Shown here: piece after piece, positions 11,721 to 23,896 of the stretch
How the letters are laid out: every line of letters starts with the position of its first letter
Numbering within the stretch: position 1 is the stretch's first letter
Origin: Earliella scabrosa
Taxonomy: Eukaryota > Basidiomycota > Agaricomycetes > Polyporales > Polyporaceae
Assembly: GCA_022605405.1 (NCBI GenBank)
Contig: JABYQQ010000010.1
Span: forward strand, 186,001-250,000
Length of the DNA: 64,000 bases
Direction: 5' to 3'
Program-made: the position numbers and the translations under genes
The notes under the pieces: model-generated
What the model was told of the DNA's origin: nothing
The model's input: only the letters and a program-made list of their open reading frames with translations
The model's database searches: none

Positions 11721-14700
11721 GACGCGAGAAGCACGTTGCGGAGGGTGGTCGAGGGTGGTCCTTGGGTTCCAAAGAGAGGTGAGGAACGGTGTGCGTGATG
11801 TTCGCTCGCTCTTATACGAGACCGCAAAAGAGGTTGATGGCGCTATCGACTCAAGAAGGCACCGCGGGAGGATGGGATGCGGTGCTCAGGAATGTGGGTG
11901 GGTGGAAGCAGAACAGGGGAGTGGAGGTCAAAGAATTGGAGATATTTAGCACGTTTTTACATAGCGTCATGTTTGTGTGTTGATGAGATCCCGGTTAGCG
12001 GCGGGGCTCTGTCGGCGCCTGGCTCCGAAGGCCCTGAAGCCTAGGACAAAGGCGTCAAGATGCCGGGGGAAGTTCCGTGACTCGACACGCGCATCCTTGC
12101 TGAGTTGCAGATCGAGCTGCGGAGGCGGCAAGGAGATGCGAAGGACCCCCGTCGCCCGTTGATTCCCATCTATTCCCAGCAGCCAGCAGACAAGCAGAGA
12201 CGGACACATCGGCCTCAGCAACGCGCTTCTGAGCATCGTGCGAAGATATCGGGGGAGCGACAGCCGGTTACGTTCCAGCTGAGATACGCAGGGCTTAGAA
12301 TTCAGGCAATCGACAGTATTCCCTATCATGATTACAGCGCAAAATCAAGCCTGAAGTCCCTGCCACGCCCACAGGTTCACCCCGGCTCGATTAGGAAGGC
12401 TGATACAAACTGAGAGAAGCGGTTCCACAGCTACACGGCACGTAGAGCACAAGTATACCATAGACGGAGATATACAGAACATCGGCAGACTGACACGAAT
12501 CAGCGTTGGGTCAAGAGGGTAGGAATCTGTACGAGTGGAGACAAGCATTGTATGAACCGCCTCGACAGATGGGCCTGCAAGCATCAGACCCTGAGCTTTG
12601 TAGGTAGAATGAGGCACCGAGCTTGAGGAATAAGATGGTAGACAAGTACAAGAGCCGGATGGTGGTGGGAGAGGTTCAAGGTGGACAACGTATGGCCGTG
12701 GCAGGGATGCAGATGCCGTGGCCTTTGCTTATGTGATCAGCGGACGATCCCCTGATTCGGCAATGACTCGTTCCAGCAGACGGCTTTCTGCGTCCACGTC
12801 CACAAGCTCATTGACATCGCATTTGGCCTTCGCTGCATGGAATGTCCGGTGTCGGAGTCAGTTAGGTACTTGCTCTCCGTGTTCTGTCGTCCATGACCTT
12901 ACCTTCGACAGCTCTGGCGTGGCACCTCTGGCAGGCGGCATCGGTACCGCCACTGTCCTGTACCTTGCCCTCGAACCTGTTGGATGTGCAGCCTATCAGC
13001 CTCCTTCCGCCGGTCGATCTACCTATTTCCTCCCTCTGCATTCGTCGTTCGAGGCGCTACTGCATTCTTCTACGATCTCAAGGCGGAGCTCGCCACTGGG
13101 TGGTCAACTCTACTCGTCGGACGCTGTTAACGATTCGTCGCCACTCCGGCGGCACAACAAGCATCGCTGTCCCGATGTTATGAGTCCTTGCACTGGACGG
13201 CGGAGCCTGTTGCTGCATATCTCCACCGTGATGTTTACGTCGGGCGTTGGGCTGGACGTCCGCAAGGTTTGGGCCCCAGAGTCCTGGGACTAGAATAGCG
13301 CCATGTGCTGCTGTGAGTGACATCACTTTAGTTCCCACTTCCTTTGTTCCGCTGTCGGTCGGATTGGTTGACGCCCTCTGACGGTTCAGGTTCAGGAGTG
13401 CCCAGGGAGTGTCCAAATTACAGCTCTCACAGTCATACCGCCCGTCCCTGGATAAACGAAGCATCGAGCGCCGTGACACCCACAGTGGCACTCTTGGGTG
13501 GCACCTCTTGTTCGCGAGTATTAGGTTACCGCATCCTCGCCGCGCGCACTGCGTTCATGATGCTGCTGCAGCGTATCGAAGCTCACGTTCGTCTCGACCT
13601 CGACCGCCCTTGCCAAACGGGGGTCTCGTCCCTTGTACTCAAGTGCTCAAGGTTTTGGGCCACTGTCCCCCAAGACATACGAACAGGCACTTACTGCGGA
13701 CCGCGGGGTAGATCTGAGAAGATTCCATCTACATCCCATAATTCCCAGCGCGACTCACGGCAGAATACACTCCGGCAGGGGCGGCACTGTCACGGTCATT
13801 ATCGAAGGTCGGGCTCGGTCCCCCTCGTCGAATTCGGGAAATGCACCTTTAGATTTCGGGCGGCATTCGCAATGCGACTACCCCGCCGGGGTACTGTGCG
13901 CTCGAACACGCGGCTCCAGCGACTCCGACCTCGCATGAGAATCGGAGCTCTCCTCCAGTCTAGAAGGGCCGCAGGAACCATGACTCCTTGCCCTTCGTCC
14001 GCCGCGGTCGCAGCGCATTGTCTCCGGACAGAGTTCTAAACAGCAGCCATGTATCCGAACTCGTCTACGTTGGCACCGCCGAGGGGCACACGTGTGAGCC
14101 GCACGGTGGTGGGATCCTAGGCAAGCTGAGGGCACGATCGAAGCTGTGTGCTCGTCGTATCTGGCTATGATGCTAGTGCGCGATCAGTGAATACGGGGTG
14201 ACTGGGCACAGCCCGAAGCTGTGTGAACCGTGTAGGCCCATCCCCGAGGCGCGGCGTCAGCGCATACGGATCCTCGCAAGGGCGTTCGGCTGCGGGGAGC
14301 TCGCTTACCTGGGTCTATCCCGATTTGCCCGTCTGCGTCCCGAAGGCCGACGCAGCCTTCGATCACCAGTGGCGCACTCCTCCGTTGAGGTCCCCTCCCA
14401 CGTCAGCCCCCGATGAGAGCAACATGATGCTACGATCTCTTCTCCGAGCCCATCTGCGAACTCTGCCAACATCCCTGATCACTGCCCCGCGCGTCGAGCC
14501 GTCGAGATGTATAGCGTACTGACGAAATGCTCGCGCGTGGCGGTGGCGTCGGAGAGACATGGCACATCGTTTGAAGCGATTTGTACTGATCCGGGATTCA
14601 GATCACGCGTCACGAGCCTCGATCTCGACGGTCGCCGCGATCAAGATGGAGGCCGGCGGATGGGTTTGTAGGTCCATGAGTGCGCATCTGTCTGACGGAT

Positions 14701-15316
14701 GCGAGATGGGAGTGATGGGAGTGACGCCCCCGACCCCAGTCGGCACGGTCAATGTCGTCCTCCTTACGTTCGCTCCTTTGTTTCTGCGCTCGCGGCGCGC
14801 TCGTGGTGGTTCTCTAGTCAAATTGCGTGTGGTTTACTTCACCCGGAGGAACGTGATCGTAAGCCGAGTGCGAGCAGCGCGGCCTTGCGCTCGGAGACCG
14901 GCTACTTAGAATCCGGCCGGATAGCTGCTAAAACATTATCATTACGGGCGCACTGAGAGCATGGTCAGGGGCAGCTCGGGCATGGATACATGGCTTAGTA
15001 CGATCTAGTAGTGTAGCATGACAGAATACAGTGGCATAAGCAGGGGGGTGACCAGAGCGGTACTATACATCTTTGAAATGAAGGCTACTGATCTTTGCAA
15101 CGGCATGGGAGATGGGCATCAGGATAGAACCGACGATGAATCAGACGGGGCAGAAGACGAGAAGTAGAGAAGTTGTTGCGAACGTTTGGGTAGCATGCTC
15201 GCCAAACGCGGCGCATGGCGAACGCAGGTCGAGCGCTGCCATGACCCAGGCAGACCAGTCGCCGGCGGAGAGAGTTTGGGGACCATGCGAGCGTCGGTCA
15301 AAGGGAGAGAAGGCCT
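11721..15316. other. Unassigned stretch, possible unrecognised plus-strand gene at 12.7-14.95 kb
   Basis: No family is recognisable here. The plus strand carries a run of longish open segments (12718-13293, 191 codons; 13344-14039; 14223-14522; 14559-14909). They could be exons of one or two multi-exon genes, but I could not chain them into one frame with good splice sites. The 12718 segment is Ser/Thr-rich with several Cys. 11.95-12.7 kb shows nothing. Treat this as an unannotated region with moderate coding potential. Confidence 0.35.
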
Positions 15317-16209
15317 CTAGCCTTCAGGCGCTGCACACCCACAAGATTCGTCAGCTTTAGCATGAAACGTCGTCTCCGCGCTCCCCCTGACGCACCTCGC
15401 GCGTATGTCGCTCAAGATCCTTCGGCTGCCTGGCGCCCGCCGCTTGCGCCGTTCATCGTCGCCCCGGCGAAGCTTTGGGCAATAGAGCAGCTCATGGCGC
15501 GAGAGCGAATCTTGGCGACAGAACGCTTGCCCGCAAGACGCGCACGACTTGCGCATGCTCTTGAAGTGACATGTCGCGATGTGCTTGCCCATGCCGCCTG
15601 GAAGGATCGGGTCTGATGACCGGGAACAGCGCCCGCCCCAGAGACACGGGATGCGCGTAGCCTTATCCCGCCCGGGGACTCCATGCGCCTCCCGAAGGTG
15701 AGCGCGGATTTCCCCAATGGTCGTCCCCTGCAAGGGTGCGCCACAGCACGCGCCCCAGAGGCAACGTAATCCGCCGTGCGGTGCGCTCGAAGCTTCCGTC
15801 GCCGATAGCGGTGCCTGTCTAGGCTCTGTGGGGAAAGCGGCCCGCTGGTGTGTACGTGTTCGGGCGTTCGGAGAACAGTATGTCACTTCGGGAGCTTGCG
15901 CCGCCCATTGTGACAAAGTAGAGTATGCATACCCAGGATACGATGTGTTCGGGCCCAGGTCAGCCGACCCGGCGGGGTAGAGCCCATAGAAGGTTTCCGA
16001 GGAGTGGGCACAGGTCCTCGTTGGACCTCTGGTACCCTCCCACACTGGAGCCTGCCATGGTCCGACATTGTTCCCTACCCCGTACGTCGGAGAGCATGTG
16101 ATGTGCCTTGTTGAACCATTAGCGCAGCCTGAGGCCAAGACTGCAGAAACACATACCGGACATCGCTCTCCCGGGCACTCCCCGCGCCGTTGCTGCCGTA
16201 ATGATTCAT
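15317..16209 (-). CDS. Three-finger zinc-finger protein, paralogue 3
   Basis: Two exons on the minus strand. ATG at 16209 begins a short first exon that ends near 16152 before GTATGTG. An intron ending at TACCAG returns the frame near 16027, and the second exon runs to 15317. The product is about 255 aa. Fingers: CLWGACC..HLREAH, CLWGGRCS..HIATCH and CASCGQAFCRQDSLSRH ending in C. The core GKHIATCHFKSMRKSCASCG matches the other two paralogues. It differs in a longer basic C-terminal tail (KLRRGDDERRKRRAPGSRR), which could be a nuclear localisation signal. It lies on the same strand as the other two paralogues. Confidence 0.6.
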
Positions 16210-18628
16210 CTCGATGTGGTTGTTATTTCTGCAAACGATCCAGGGCGCACAAGATGAGCGAGGGCCATTGAGCAGTAGAGATGCGCGCAGGATGGTTGCC
16301 AGGAACCAGTGGCGCGTGGTCGCGAAGCCGGAACAAGTCTTTGCGGCGCCAGGAAACACGGGACGAAGGTATCACAGATGTATGATACTCACTCAGGGTG
16401 TGCAGAACCGCTAGCAATTCTGAAGTTAGCCATTGAACGAGCGGCTCGGGTGGGCCAGTGTAGCGTAGAGCGTCGTGAAAGCGAGTGTTAGAAAGAGACG
16501 CTACCTGAGAAGGGCAGAGTGAGCTGAGCGGGGGACAACCATAGGTCTGGAATACATACCATTGTCGGTGCGCAGCATTGTGCCATCCCTGCACTGGCCG
16601 CCAGCATCGCACCCGTAAACTTCCAAATACAGCTTGTGGCAGAGTCCTCGTGGATCCAGGGCTGTCACTGTTGGCCACACCAACGAAGGGCGGAAGCCAA
16701 GACTGAAACGCGAGGAAGGACATCAGTAAGCCCCACGGGAACCACCGGGTCTGGGAAATACTCCAAGAGTTGACTCGCCATGCCTCAAGGCAGCAATGCA
16801 GCGTAGGTGGATTGACATTGAGCCTAATGTGGGAGTCGGTTAGAAGCGACGAAGCTCAGAACCTGCGGCGTGGACACGAACAGTCAGCCGTAACTCATCA
16901 CACCAAATCAAACCTTTCTTACGACGGATGGAGTCGCAGATGGATGATTCAAGAGTGAGAGTAGTTGGAGGCAACTCATCGGCGGCGATGCAGCATGACC
17001 ATGGCCATCGGACCTTACGCGGGCCTGTGATGACACAATCCAGATACCCGAGAAGTCCTAGTAACAGCCTCAAACCTATGTGGCAGAACGATGGGTCACC
17101 ATGCTCGCTGACGGAGGTGATGTTCACGTAGCACTTACGTCCTGCTGCAGACCACGTCGCGTCACGTTGCGTTGGACGCACTACGGGAGCCACAAGACTG
17201 CGCCAGAGTTCAAGGAGGACATTGATCCCATCGGCGACTAAAGTCCGCGAGTTAGATTTCGCTGGAGGATCAGCAATGGTGATGGCATGCCGATCAGGCC
17301 GCCTTTAATGTCTGAAGCTGTCTGAGGCCAGGAAATGAAAGCATCGCGAGGGCCGAGCCTCGCTGCACGCGATAAACGCGGCGATAGAGCCGCGGGCCCG
17401 GGTTCGTAGGGCGATCCGCACCGGCGAGCTCCGATGGTAAGGCCAGAAGCTCACCGGGTTCCCAGGGGCGTGTTCGGTACAGAATCCGACACGAATACGG
17501 CGCACGCACAGGCACAGCGACACGACCCAGGGCGTCCCGCTCAAAACAGTCATCATCTATCCAGATGAGAAGGCGCTGCGCCTATGTGGTCGTTCGCGCT
17601 TATGCATGGGAGCCATCGGAGTGGCTGCGTGAAGAAAACATGAGCGGAAAGGCCGACAGCGTGTGTCCACCGCGACAATGAGTTCTATGGGCGGATCCGA
17701 TATCACGTACCATCTGCGCGACCATGCTGCAAAAGACATGCCCAGCATGCCGCGACATTGGAAGCGGGACGTCGGCAGAGGCAGCTTGAGCGGAACTGGA
17801 CAAGCTCCAGCAGACGTCTTGACATTGTGCTAGCTCCGGAAGTGAAACACAACGCTTGGTGCCACACCACGAATGGAACATGCTTCCCATCGATTGGCTC
17901 GCCCCTCATTGCTCAACCTTGGGATGGCAATACGTTCTCGAGGGCATATCTTGATTTCAAACTTGGAACATCTTCGTCAGCATCCTCCGTCAGGGTAAAA
18001 GGACCACTCACTGCGAGGAGACCGTGCCAGATGGGATGTTGTCAGCATAGAGTAGTCGAGGAGATCTTTGTACATGGAAGCAAGTCTCTGGGCAGGCGAC
18101 TATCTGACTGGCGTTCAAAGGCGGGGTAAATCACAGAAGTTCCCACGGTCACAAACATGTGCCATGCATTGTGCGCAAGGTTTACCGTCCACCAAGTCAA
18201 CCACACAGCGTGCTAAAGTCGCGAGTGTCAGGTCACCCATGCAGAACACCCCATGAGTCAATCGTAACGAGTGCATGTTTATGAGATACAGTACTGTGCC
18301 TCTATAGTACATCCTGTAGTGAGTGCTTTACTTGGTTGTATGCGGCATAAGAACGGAGAATATTATGGCTTTACAAACGGCTTGTATGCTACCAAGCGGA
18401 TTACAACGACGAATAAGTCATTGAACGAGGATGCGGAGTGATGCGGTGGAGGTGGCAATGTCATGATGAAGCAAGGATCGTGGCGACGTTGGATGATACA
18501 GGAATAACGGCGTGTGTGTGTGTCGGTGTAGGGTAGTCTTGATAATGCGAGACTTTAGAAGGTAATGTAACGAACAGCCCAGGAGAGAAAACAATCCGGT
18601 GGAAACCAGCCGCCAAGGCAAAGCAGCA
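16210..18628. other. Stretch without a confident gene
   Basis: Minus-strand open segments at 16223-16723, 16840-17193 and 17703-17909, with plausible GT..AG borders between some of them, hint at a multi-exon gene. I could not build one consistent frame and recognise no domain. 17.9-18.6 kb shows nothing beyond the downstream flank of the next gene. Confidence 0.35.
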
Positions 18629-20179
18629 CTATGACCGGCCAGTACCCCAGGCGCCAGGCAGACCGCGTCTACGTTTGCTGTCCGTTCGCTCGAACGTGGG
18701 GTACCCGTCCGACTCGTCGATATGAACCGGACGGCTCCGCCCCCGAGTCGCTACGCCCTCTTCCTCCTCCCATTGGTCAGTGGTGAGGAGGACGGACCGT
18801 CTCTGGGCGTGAGCGACGTGCAGGTGCTTGCGGAGGCTTTGGATGGAGTATTGCCGCTTCGGAGGGACGAGCAGCCGAGCAAGGTCGAGTTCACCTTCGT
18901 CGTCGTCGTCATCATCATCCGAGACAACCGCGTCCTCGTACGACGTGTCGTCGAAGTGCAGGAGCGGCACGCGCTTCCCGTCCACCCAGTGCATGCTGCT
19001 GCCCCAAGCGTCGTTCTCGATCCGCGTGGCGGCCAGTGACGGAACCCGGTCGGTATGGATGCCTCTGGACCCGCGCCGGCCTCTATCCTGACGGTCCTTG
19101 CGAGGTGGACCGCGCAGGGAGCCCCCGCCTCCGCCTCCGTGAGATCGGTCCCCAACGCGAGAGGCAGAGCGTGACCCAGGTGCGGACTTGCACACAACAT
19201 GAGCCGCATTTATGGCGCTTGGTGCGGTTTGGGGGCGTTGGAGATAGAATGTCGCGCCGGGGGGAAGACCCGACGCGCTACGACCGGAGGTACGAGATGG
19301 TTTCGGTGTCTGATCAGAGAACAAGAATTTGTTCTCCTTCGAAGCGCGATGGGGCCGTTGCGATTGGCGGCTGGAGGGTCGAGAGAGCGGCCTCCCAACA
19401 TGTGCGGTGCTATCGCCGGACTGAAGCACCGCCTTGGTGACGGACTCGAGCCAGGAAGCAGGCAGCGGGTTCTCGGTGGACATACGTTCCATGGAGTAGT
19501 CGCGGGCGGATGGTGCGGGGCGTTTGGCCATGTTCGGGGTCGAGACCATATGCCGTAGGTACCCCCGTGCTGCCGAAACCTGCGCGTAGGTACGGAGGCT
19601 CGCGGACGAAGTCTCAGCGCGGATTGCGGGGATGCGGTCGTGAATTTGGCGGCGAGTCGGTTGGTAGCTGACTGTCCGACCTTCCGAGGTGGCCATACTA
19701 CGGATGGACGACAAGGTGGTCGAGGACGCTGAATTTGGCGACGATAGCGGATGGGGCGCCGGGTGGTGGTCGAGCCGACGCTTGTGGCTGAGGGGTGAGC
19801 TCGGAGTGGAGTGGTGGGCGATAGGTACGTGCGTCGGTGTCGTAGGTCTGCGAACCCTGTTCGGGACGGGGGTGCTTTCGTCGTCGCTTGCGGGCTCGCT
19901 GCCACCTGCACCTGGCAGCCAACCAGAGAGTAACTCGCGAATGCGCCATGTTGACTGCCTCCGCCCCTCCGCCATCGCCTCTATGCGCTCTGCCTCAGGC
20001 GTAAACACCCTTGTCTCCTTGTAACCGTTCTCCCTGAGCAGATCCTCCATGCACTCCAGCGTTCGTGATGTCCCTCGCCGATGTAACGGGACGCGACCCG
20101 GCTCGCCTTTGGACAAGGCAGCCGGGTAACGCGATGTGGTTCGGCCACGCACTGGCGTAGACGGCGGCTCTGCCTGCAT
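18629..20179 (-). CDS. Unknown low-complexity protein, single exon, 516 aa
   Basis: One uninterrupted frame of 516 codons from ATG 20179. The N-terminal 110 residues contain the more ordered segment TLECMEDLLRENGYKETRVF and look helical. The middle (about 110-330) is Ser/Pro/Arg-rich and probably disordered. A Gly-rich run is followed by a basic stretch, then an acidic run of eight Asp near residue 420 and a helical segment (YSIQSLRKHLHVAHAQRR). No signal peptide or membrane segment is visible. I do not recognise the family. The disorder and charged blocks suggest a nuclear or scaffolding protein, but this is a guess. It is transcribed away from MLH1, with 571 bp between the two start codons. 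Confidence 0.65.
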   Translation of the reverse strand: MQAEPPSTPVRGRTTSRYPAALSKGEPGRVPLHRRGTSRTLECMEDLLRENGYKETRVFTPEAERIEAMAEGRRQSTWRIRELLSGWLPGAGGSEPASDDESTPVPNRVRRPTTPTHVPIAHHSTPSSPLSHKRRLDHHPAPHPLSSPNSASSTTLSSIRSMATSEGRTVSYQPTRRQIHDRIPAIRAETSSASLRTYAQVSAARGYLRHMVSTPNMAKRPAPSARDYSMERMSTENPLPASWLESVTKAVLQSGDSTAHVGRPLSRPSSRQSQRPHRASKENKFLFSDQTPKPSRTSGRSASGLPPGATFYLQRPQTAPSAINAAHVVCKSAPGSRSASRVGDRSHGGGGGGSLRGPPRKDRQDRGRRGSRGIHTDRVPSLAATRIENDAWGSSMHWVDGKRVPLLHFDDTSYEDAVVSDDDDDDDEGELDLARLLVPPKRQYSIQSLRKHLHVAHAQRRSVLLTTDQWEEEEGVATRGRSRPVHIDESDGYPTFERTDSKRRRGLPGAWGTGRS

Positions 20180-20750
20180 GATTCTTGACGTGTACGGGCA
20201 GCGTTTCGGGTGTAGAGAGGGAGGGTTTGATGTCGTCCGCCGTGAGGCCGCCCGCGTCGAAGCGCTCGCCCGGGAGCAGGAATTCTAGAGGCAACGAGGT
20301 GTCGGACTGGCGTCGACGGCGTACAGTGGCGTGTCGCCGTCGTGTGCGGTGTGGTAGAGTACGTGGTGGAAGCAGTGGCCGTTGCGATGAGCTGCGAGGG
20401 AAAGATGAGTGAGCTTTGGGTCTGTCGAACGGAAATCACCGCCGAGGTCATACTGGCCGCATGGACTTACGTAAGCCACAGCCAAGCACGTGTTGTGGTC
20501 TTGTCGACGCGTATGGACGCGTCTTTGACCGCGACTTGACCACAACTCTCTTGTGGGTGACCGCTTGGTCGTGCTATTCTGCCTCGCTGCTTTGGCCCGT
20601 CGCGCTGGGACGCGACATTCGAAAATCCACGCGTCGCCCACATAGAAGGCAGCGAGGAAGCATTCGCGGCAGAGCTTTGGGAAACCACCGCTTCGCTGAG
20701 TTCTTCCCTCGGTGTCGATCGCGATCTGTACGCGTTGTTCAGATACCTCC
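20180..20750. promoter_or_regulatory. Shared intergenic region of two divergent genes
   Basis: 571 bp between the start codons of the unknown minus-strand gene and MLH1. Both promoters must lie here or overlap. No clear TATA box is seen near either ATG, as is common for housekeeping genes. Confidence 0.4.
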
Positions 20751-23657
20751 ATGGCCTCGACCTCCCAGCGCGCGTCATCGCCTCCTCCCCCAGGACCACG
20801 ACCAATACGCAGATTGCAGGAGTCGGTCATCAACCGCATAGCTGCTGGCGAGGTCGTTGCCATCTTAGCTTCCCGTTTGTCTGAACTCAACTTCCATGAA
20901 TAGATCATACACCGACCTGCTTCCGCGCTCAAGGAGCTCATTGAGAACAGCCTTGATGCAGGCTCAACGTCCATCAAGATAACCGTGAAAGATGGAGGCA
21001 TGAAGCTCCTACAGATTCAAGACAATGGATGCGGTATACGGGTGCGTGGTAACGTCATGGGCGGCGGTGCCAGTGAATGACGAGCGCATTCAACAAGAAA
21101 GACGACCTGCCAATACTCGCGGAGCGCTTCACCACTTCAAAGCTTTCTTCATTCTCGGATCTGCAACGTCTGACGACATATGGGTTCCGAGGAGAAGCGC
21201 TTGCATCTATATCCTACGTGTCAAATTTGACCGTGGTGACGAAAACCAAGGCTGATACGTGCGCATGGAAGTAAGTCGATGGAGCTTCACGCGGAACTCG
21301 TTGCACTAATGTTACTAGGGCTTGCTATGTCGACGGCGCTTTGACACCAGTCAAGGCGGGCACAACAGCTGACCCGAAACCTTGTGCTGGCAATGACGGG
21401 ACAACCATCACCGTGAGTATATGCGCTTTTCGCGATATCTGTCATATACATCTCGCTGTTCTAGGTCGAAAATCTATTCTACAATACGCCTACCCGTTCG
21501 GCCGCACTTCGCGGCTCATCGGAAGAATATGGTCGAATCGCTGATGTGGTGACGAGATATGCAGTCCACAACCCTCATGTCTCGTTCACGTGCAAGAAGG
21601 TAAGTGTTGTAGCGTTTGTGCCAGATGCCATAACATGGCTCCTAACGCAGTACAGGTTGGCAGTCCCTCTCCGGACGTATCTACGCCGTCCTCGTCGTCG
21701 ACCGTTCAAGCTATTCGACAGCTCTATGGTCAAACTTTGGCGAAAGAGCTGTTGCACATGTCTCTCTCATCTTCGGAGAAGGCGGACAAGCCCTCCACAT
21801 CGTCACCTGACGATAGCAGCGAGGACGAACTTGACCAAGAGGACGCTGATGCTTGGAGTGCAGAAGCATATTTCACGAACGCGAATTACCAGTCCAAGAA
21901 GATGGTGCTGCTTCTGTTCATTAATCGTGCGTTCCTCCGAACTCGTCTGTAGATGCGACACTGAGTAGTGACTCTGTACCACAGACCGTCTAGTCGAGTC
22001 TTCCAGGATCAAACGAGCACTAGAAGCTGTCTATAATGGAGTTCTTCCAAAGGGCTCCTCGCCATTCATCTACCTCAGGTATGCCTGTCGATTCGCTGTG
22101 ATCATCCTTCCACAAGGTGACCAGGTCTTTAGTCTTCAGATCAACCCGCGATCGGTCGACGTCAATGTCCATCCCACGAAGAAAGAAGTTCATTTCTTGA
22201 ACGAGGATGCCATTACGGAGCAGGTTGCGGATGCAATCCAGCAGTCTCTCATTGGGCAGAGTCAATCTAGAGTGTTCGAGTATCAGGTACGGAGTACCGG
22301 GAAAGTTCTTTGACGCGTTTGTGCTGATCTCCGACAGACTTTGTTGACCGGAGGGATCGCTGAGCCATCCAGCACCCAGAAAGGCAAGGGAAAACGTAAG
22401 GCCCGGCCTGAAGGCGATACTCCAGATGACGTCGTGCAGGTTGAAGAGGACACCGGGGAAGGTAGCAGTGAGCTGGGTACAGGTAGTGTGGTTCTAGTCT
22501 CCTCCGGAGTCATTGTCGCTCATGCTGTGTTATCGAAGCATCGCAGCCCGCCAAGCGCAAGGTCTACCCACATCACCAAGTCCGGACGTCGTTGAAAGAC
22601 CGGACTCTTGATTCGATGTTCCCCGTGGCCCACCCGTCTCAGCGGCTGAGCACTGATAGTGCGGCGAAAAATAGCGGATCCGCTTCTCCCGCAACACCCC
22701 AGATTCCAAAGGACAAACTCATCAAGGAGTCCCAGTGCTTCCTGAAGTCTATCAAGAATCTTCGCGCCGCGGTACTCAAAGCGCGGCATAACCGTGCGTA
22801 GACCCTTTGCTTACCTCGTAGTTCTGGACCTCACGCCCTCTCTGGCAGAGCTCGGAGAGATTATCACCAAGCACACCTTCGTCGGCGTCGTCGACGCTCC
22901 TCGGTGCCTATCGCTCGTACAGTATAACACCCGCCTCTACCTGCTCAACCACAGCGCACTCGCAGCAGAGCTCTTCTATCAGCTCGGGTTGCGCCAATTC
23001 GGCAATTTGTCACGCATTCGGCTCGATCCGCCGCCTGATCTACGCACGCTCATATCCGTTGCTGTCGACGCTGAGGAAGGCCTGTCGGAGACAGGGCATG
23101 ATCCGGAGGAGGTTGTAGACGTGAGTATGTCTTCATGCAGTTACAGTTAGGAGCTGATCGCATCGTGCACACCTCAGCGAATAGTGGAGACCATCATGGC
23201 TCGTCGTGAGATGCTCCAAGAGTACTTCAGCTTGAGCATCTCAGAGGAGGGACTCGTAGAGACGTTGCCACTGTTGCTGCGGGACTACACGCCAAACCTC
23301 GACAAGCTCCCACTCTTTCTCATGCGCCTCGGCCCACAAGTGCGTGCTCTTTCGTATACCGCAGCTAGTGACTCAACGGACGATGCGCTCATGCAGGTCG
23401 ATTGGACCTCGGAGCAAGCATGCTTCGACACCTTCCTGCGCGAGCTGGCATTCTTCTACGTGCCGGAACCGCTGCTCGACGACCCTCCTGGTGAAGCTCA
23501 AGCAGGAGAGACGCACAAGGCGATGCTGTGGCAATTACAGCACATTCTCTTTCCTGCGATGGCACGGTACCTCATCCCACCGAAGACCCTGCTGGACCGG
23601 GACGTCGTACAAGTCGCCGACTTGCCAGAACTCTACCGTGTATTCGAGAGATGCTGA
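20751..23657 (+). CDS. MLH1: DNA mismatch repair protein MLH1
   Basis: MutL homologue 1, the nuclear ATPase that pairs with PMS1/PMS2-type partners in mismatch repair and meiotic recombination. ATG 20751 gives a short Pro-rich lead, then the GHKL ATPase motifs: NRIAAGE, DNGCGI and [11 protein letters not shown]. Next comes the transducer domain with [14 protein letters not shown], a Ser/Lys-rich linker, and the C-terminal dimerisation domain. The protein ends in FERC, the conserved MLH1 C-terminus. At least eight introns are visible, including one after AAGE near 20852-20903 and one around 22478-22533. The latter is best spliced with donor GTAGTG and an acceptor at GAAG just before CATCGCAG. 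All motifs are intact and the gene appears functional. An ATG at 20712 in the same frame is less likely as the start because the conserved lead begins at 20751. Confidence 0.95.
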
Positions 23658-23896
23658 AGGATTGGTAGGCTACGGCAGACTCTGGGCTGTGCTCAATACA
23701 TGTGGGTTGGTATGGTACAATGGCACAATACTGGTACATTGTTTGGGCACGGTCACCGACGATGATACTCATGAGAGGTGTCGCAGTGCCCTGCCAGCAT
23801 CGAAGAGATTACACATCCACAATATGTACTGTAGGGATAATGATACATGTTACGTCTGAGCGTCGCCGTCCTATGTGGTGTGGGTCAAGATTCTAA

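Noticed and set aside
18751..19209. Plus- and minus-strand frames across the 18.6-20.2 kb gene
   Set aside because: These are shadows of the 516-aa single-exon frame.
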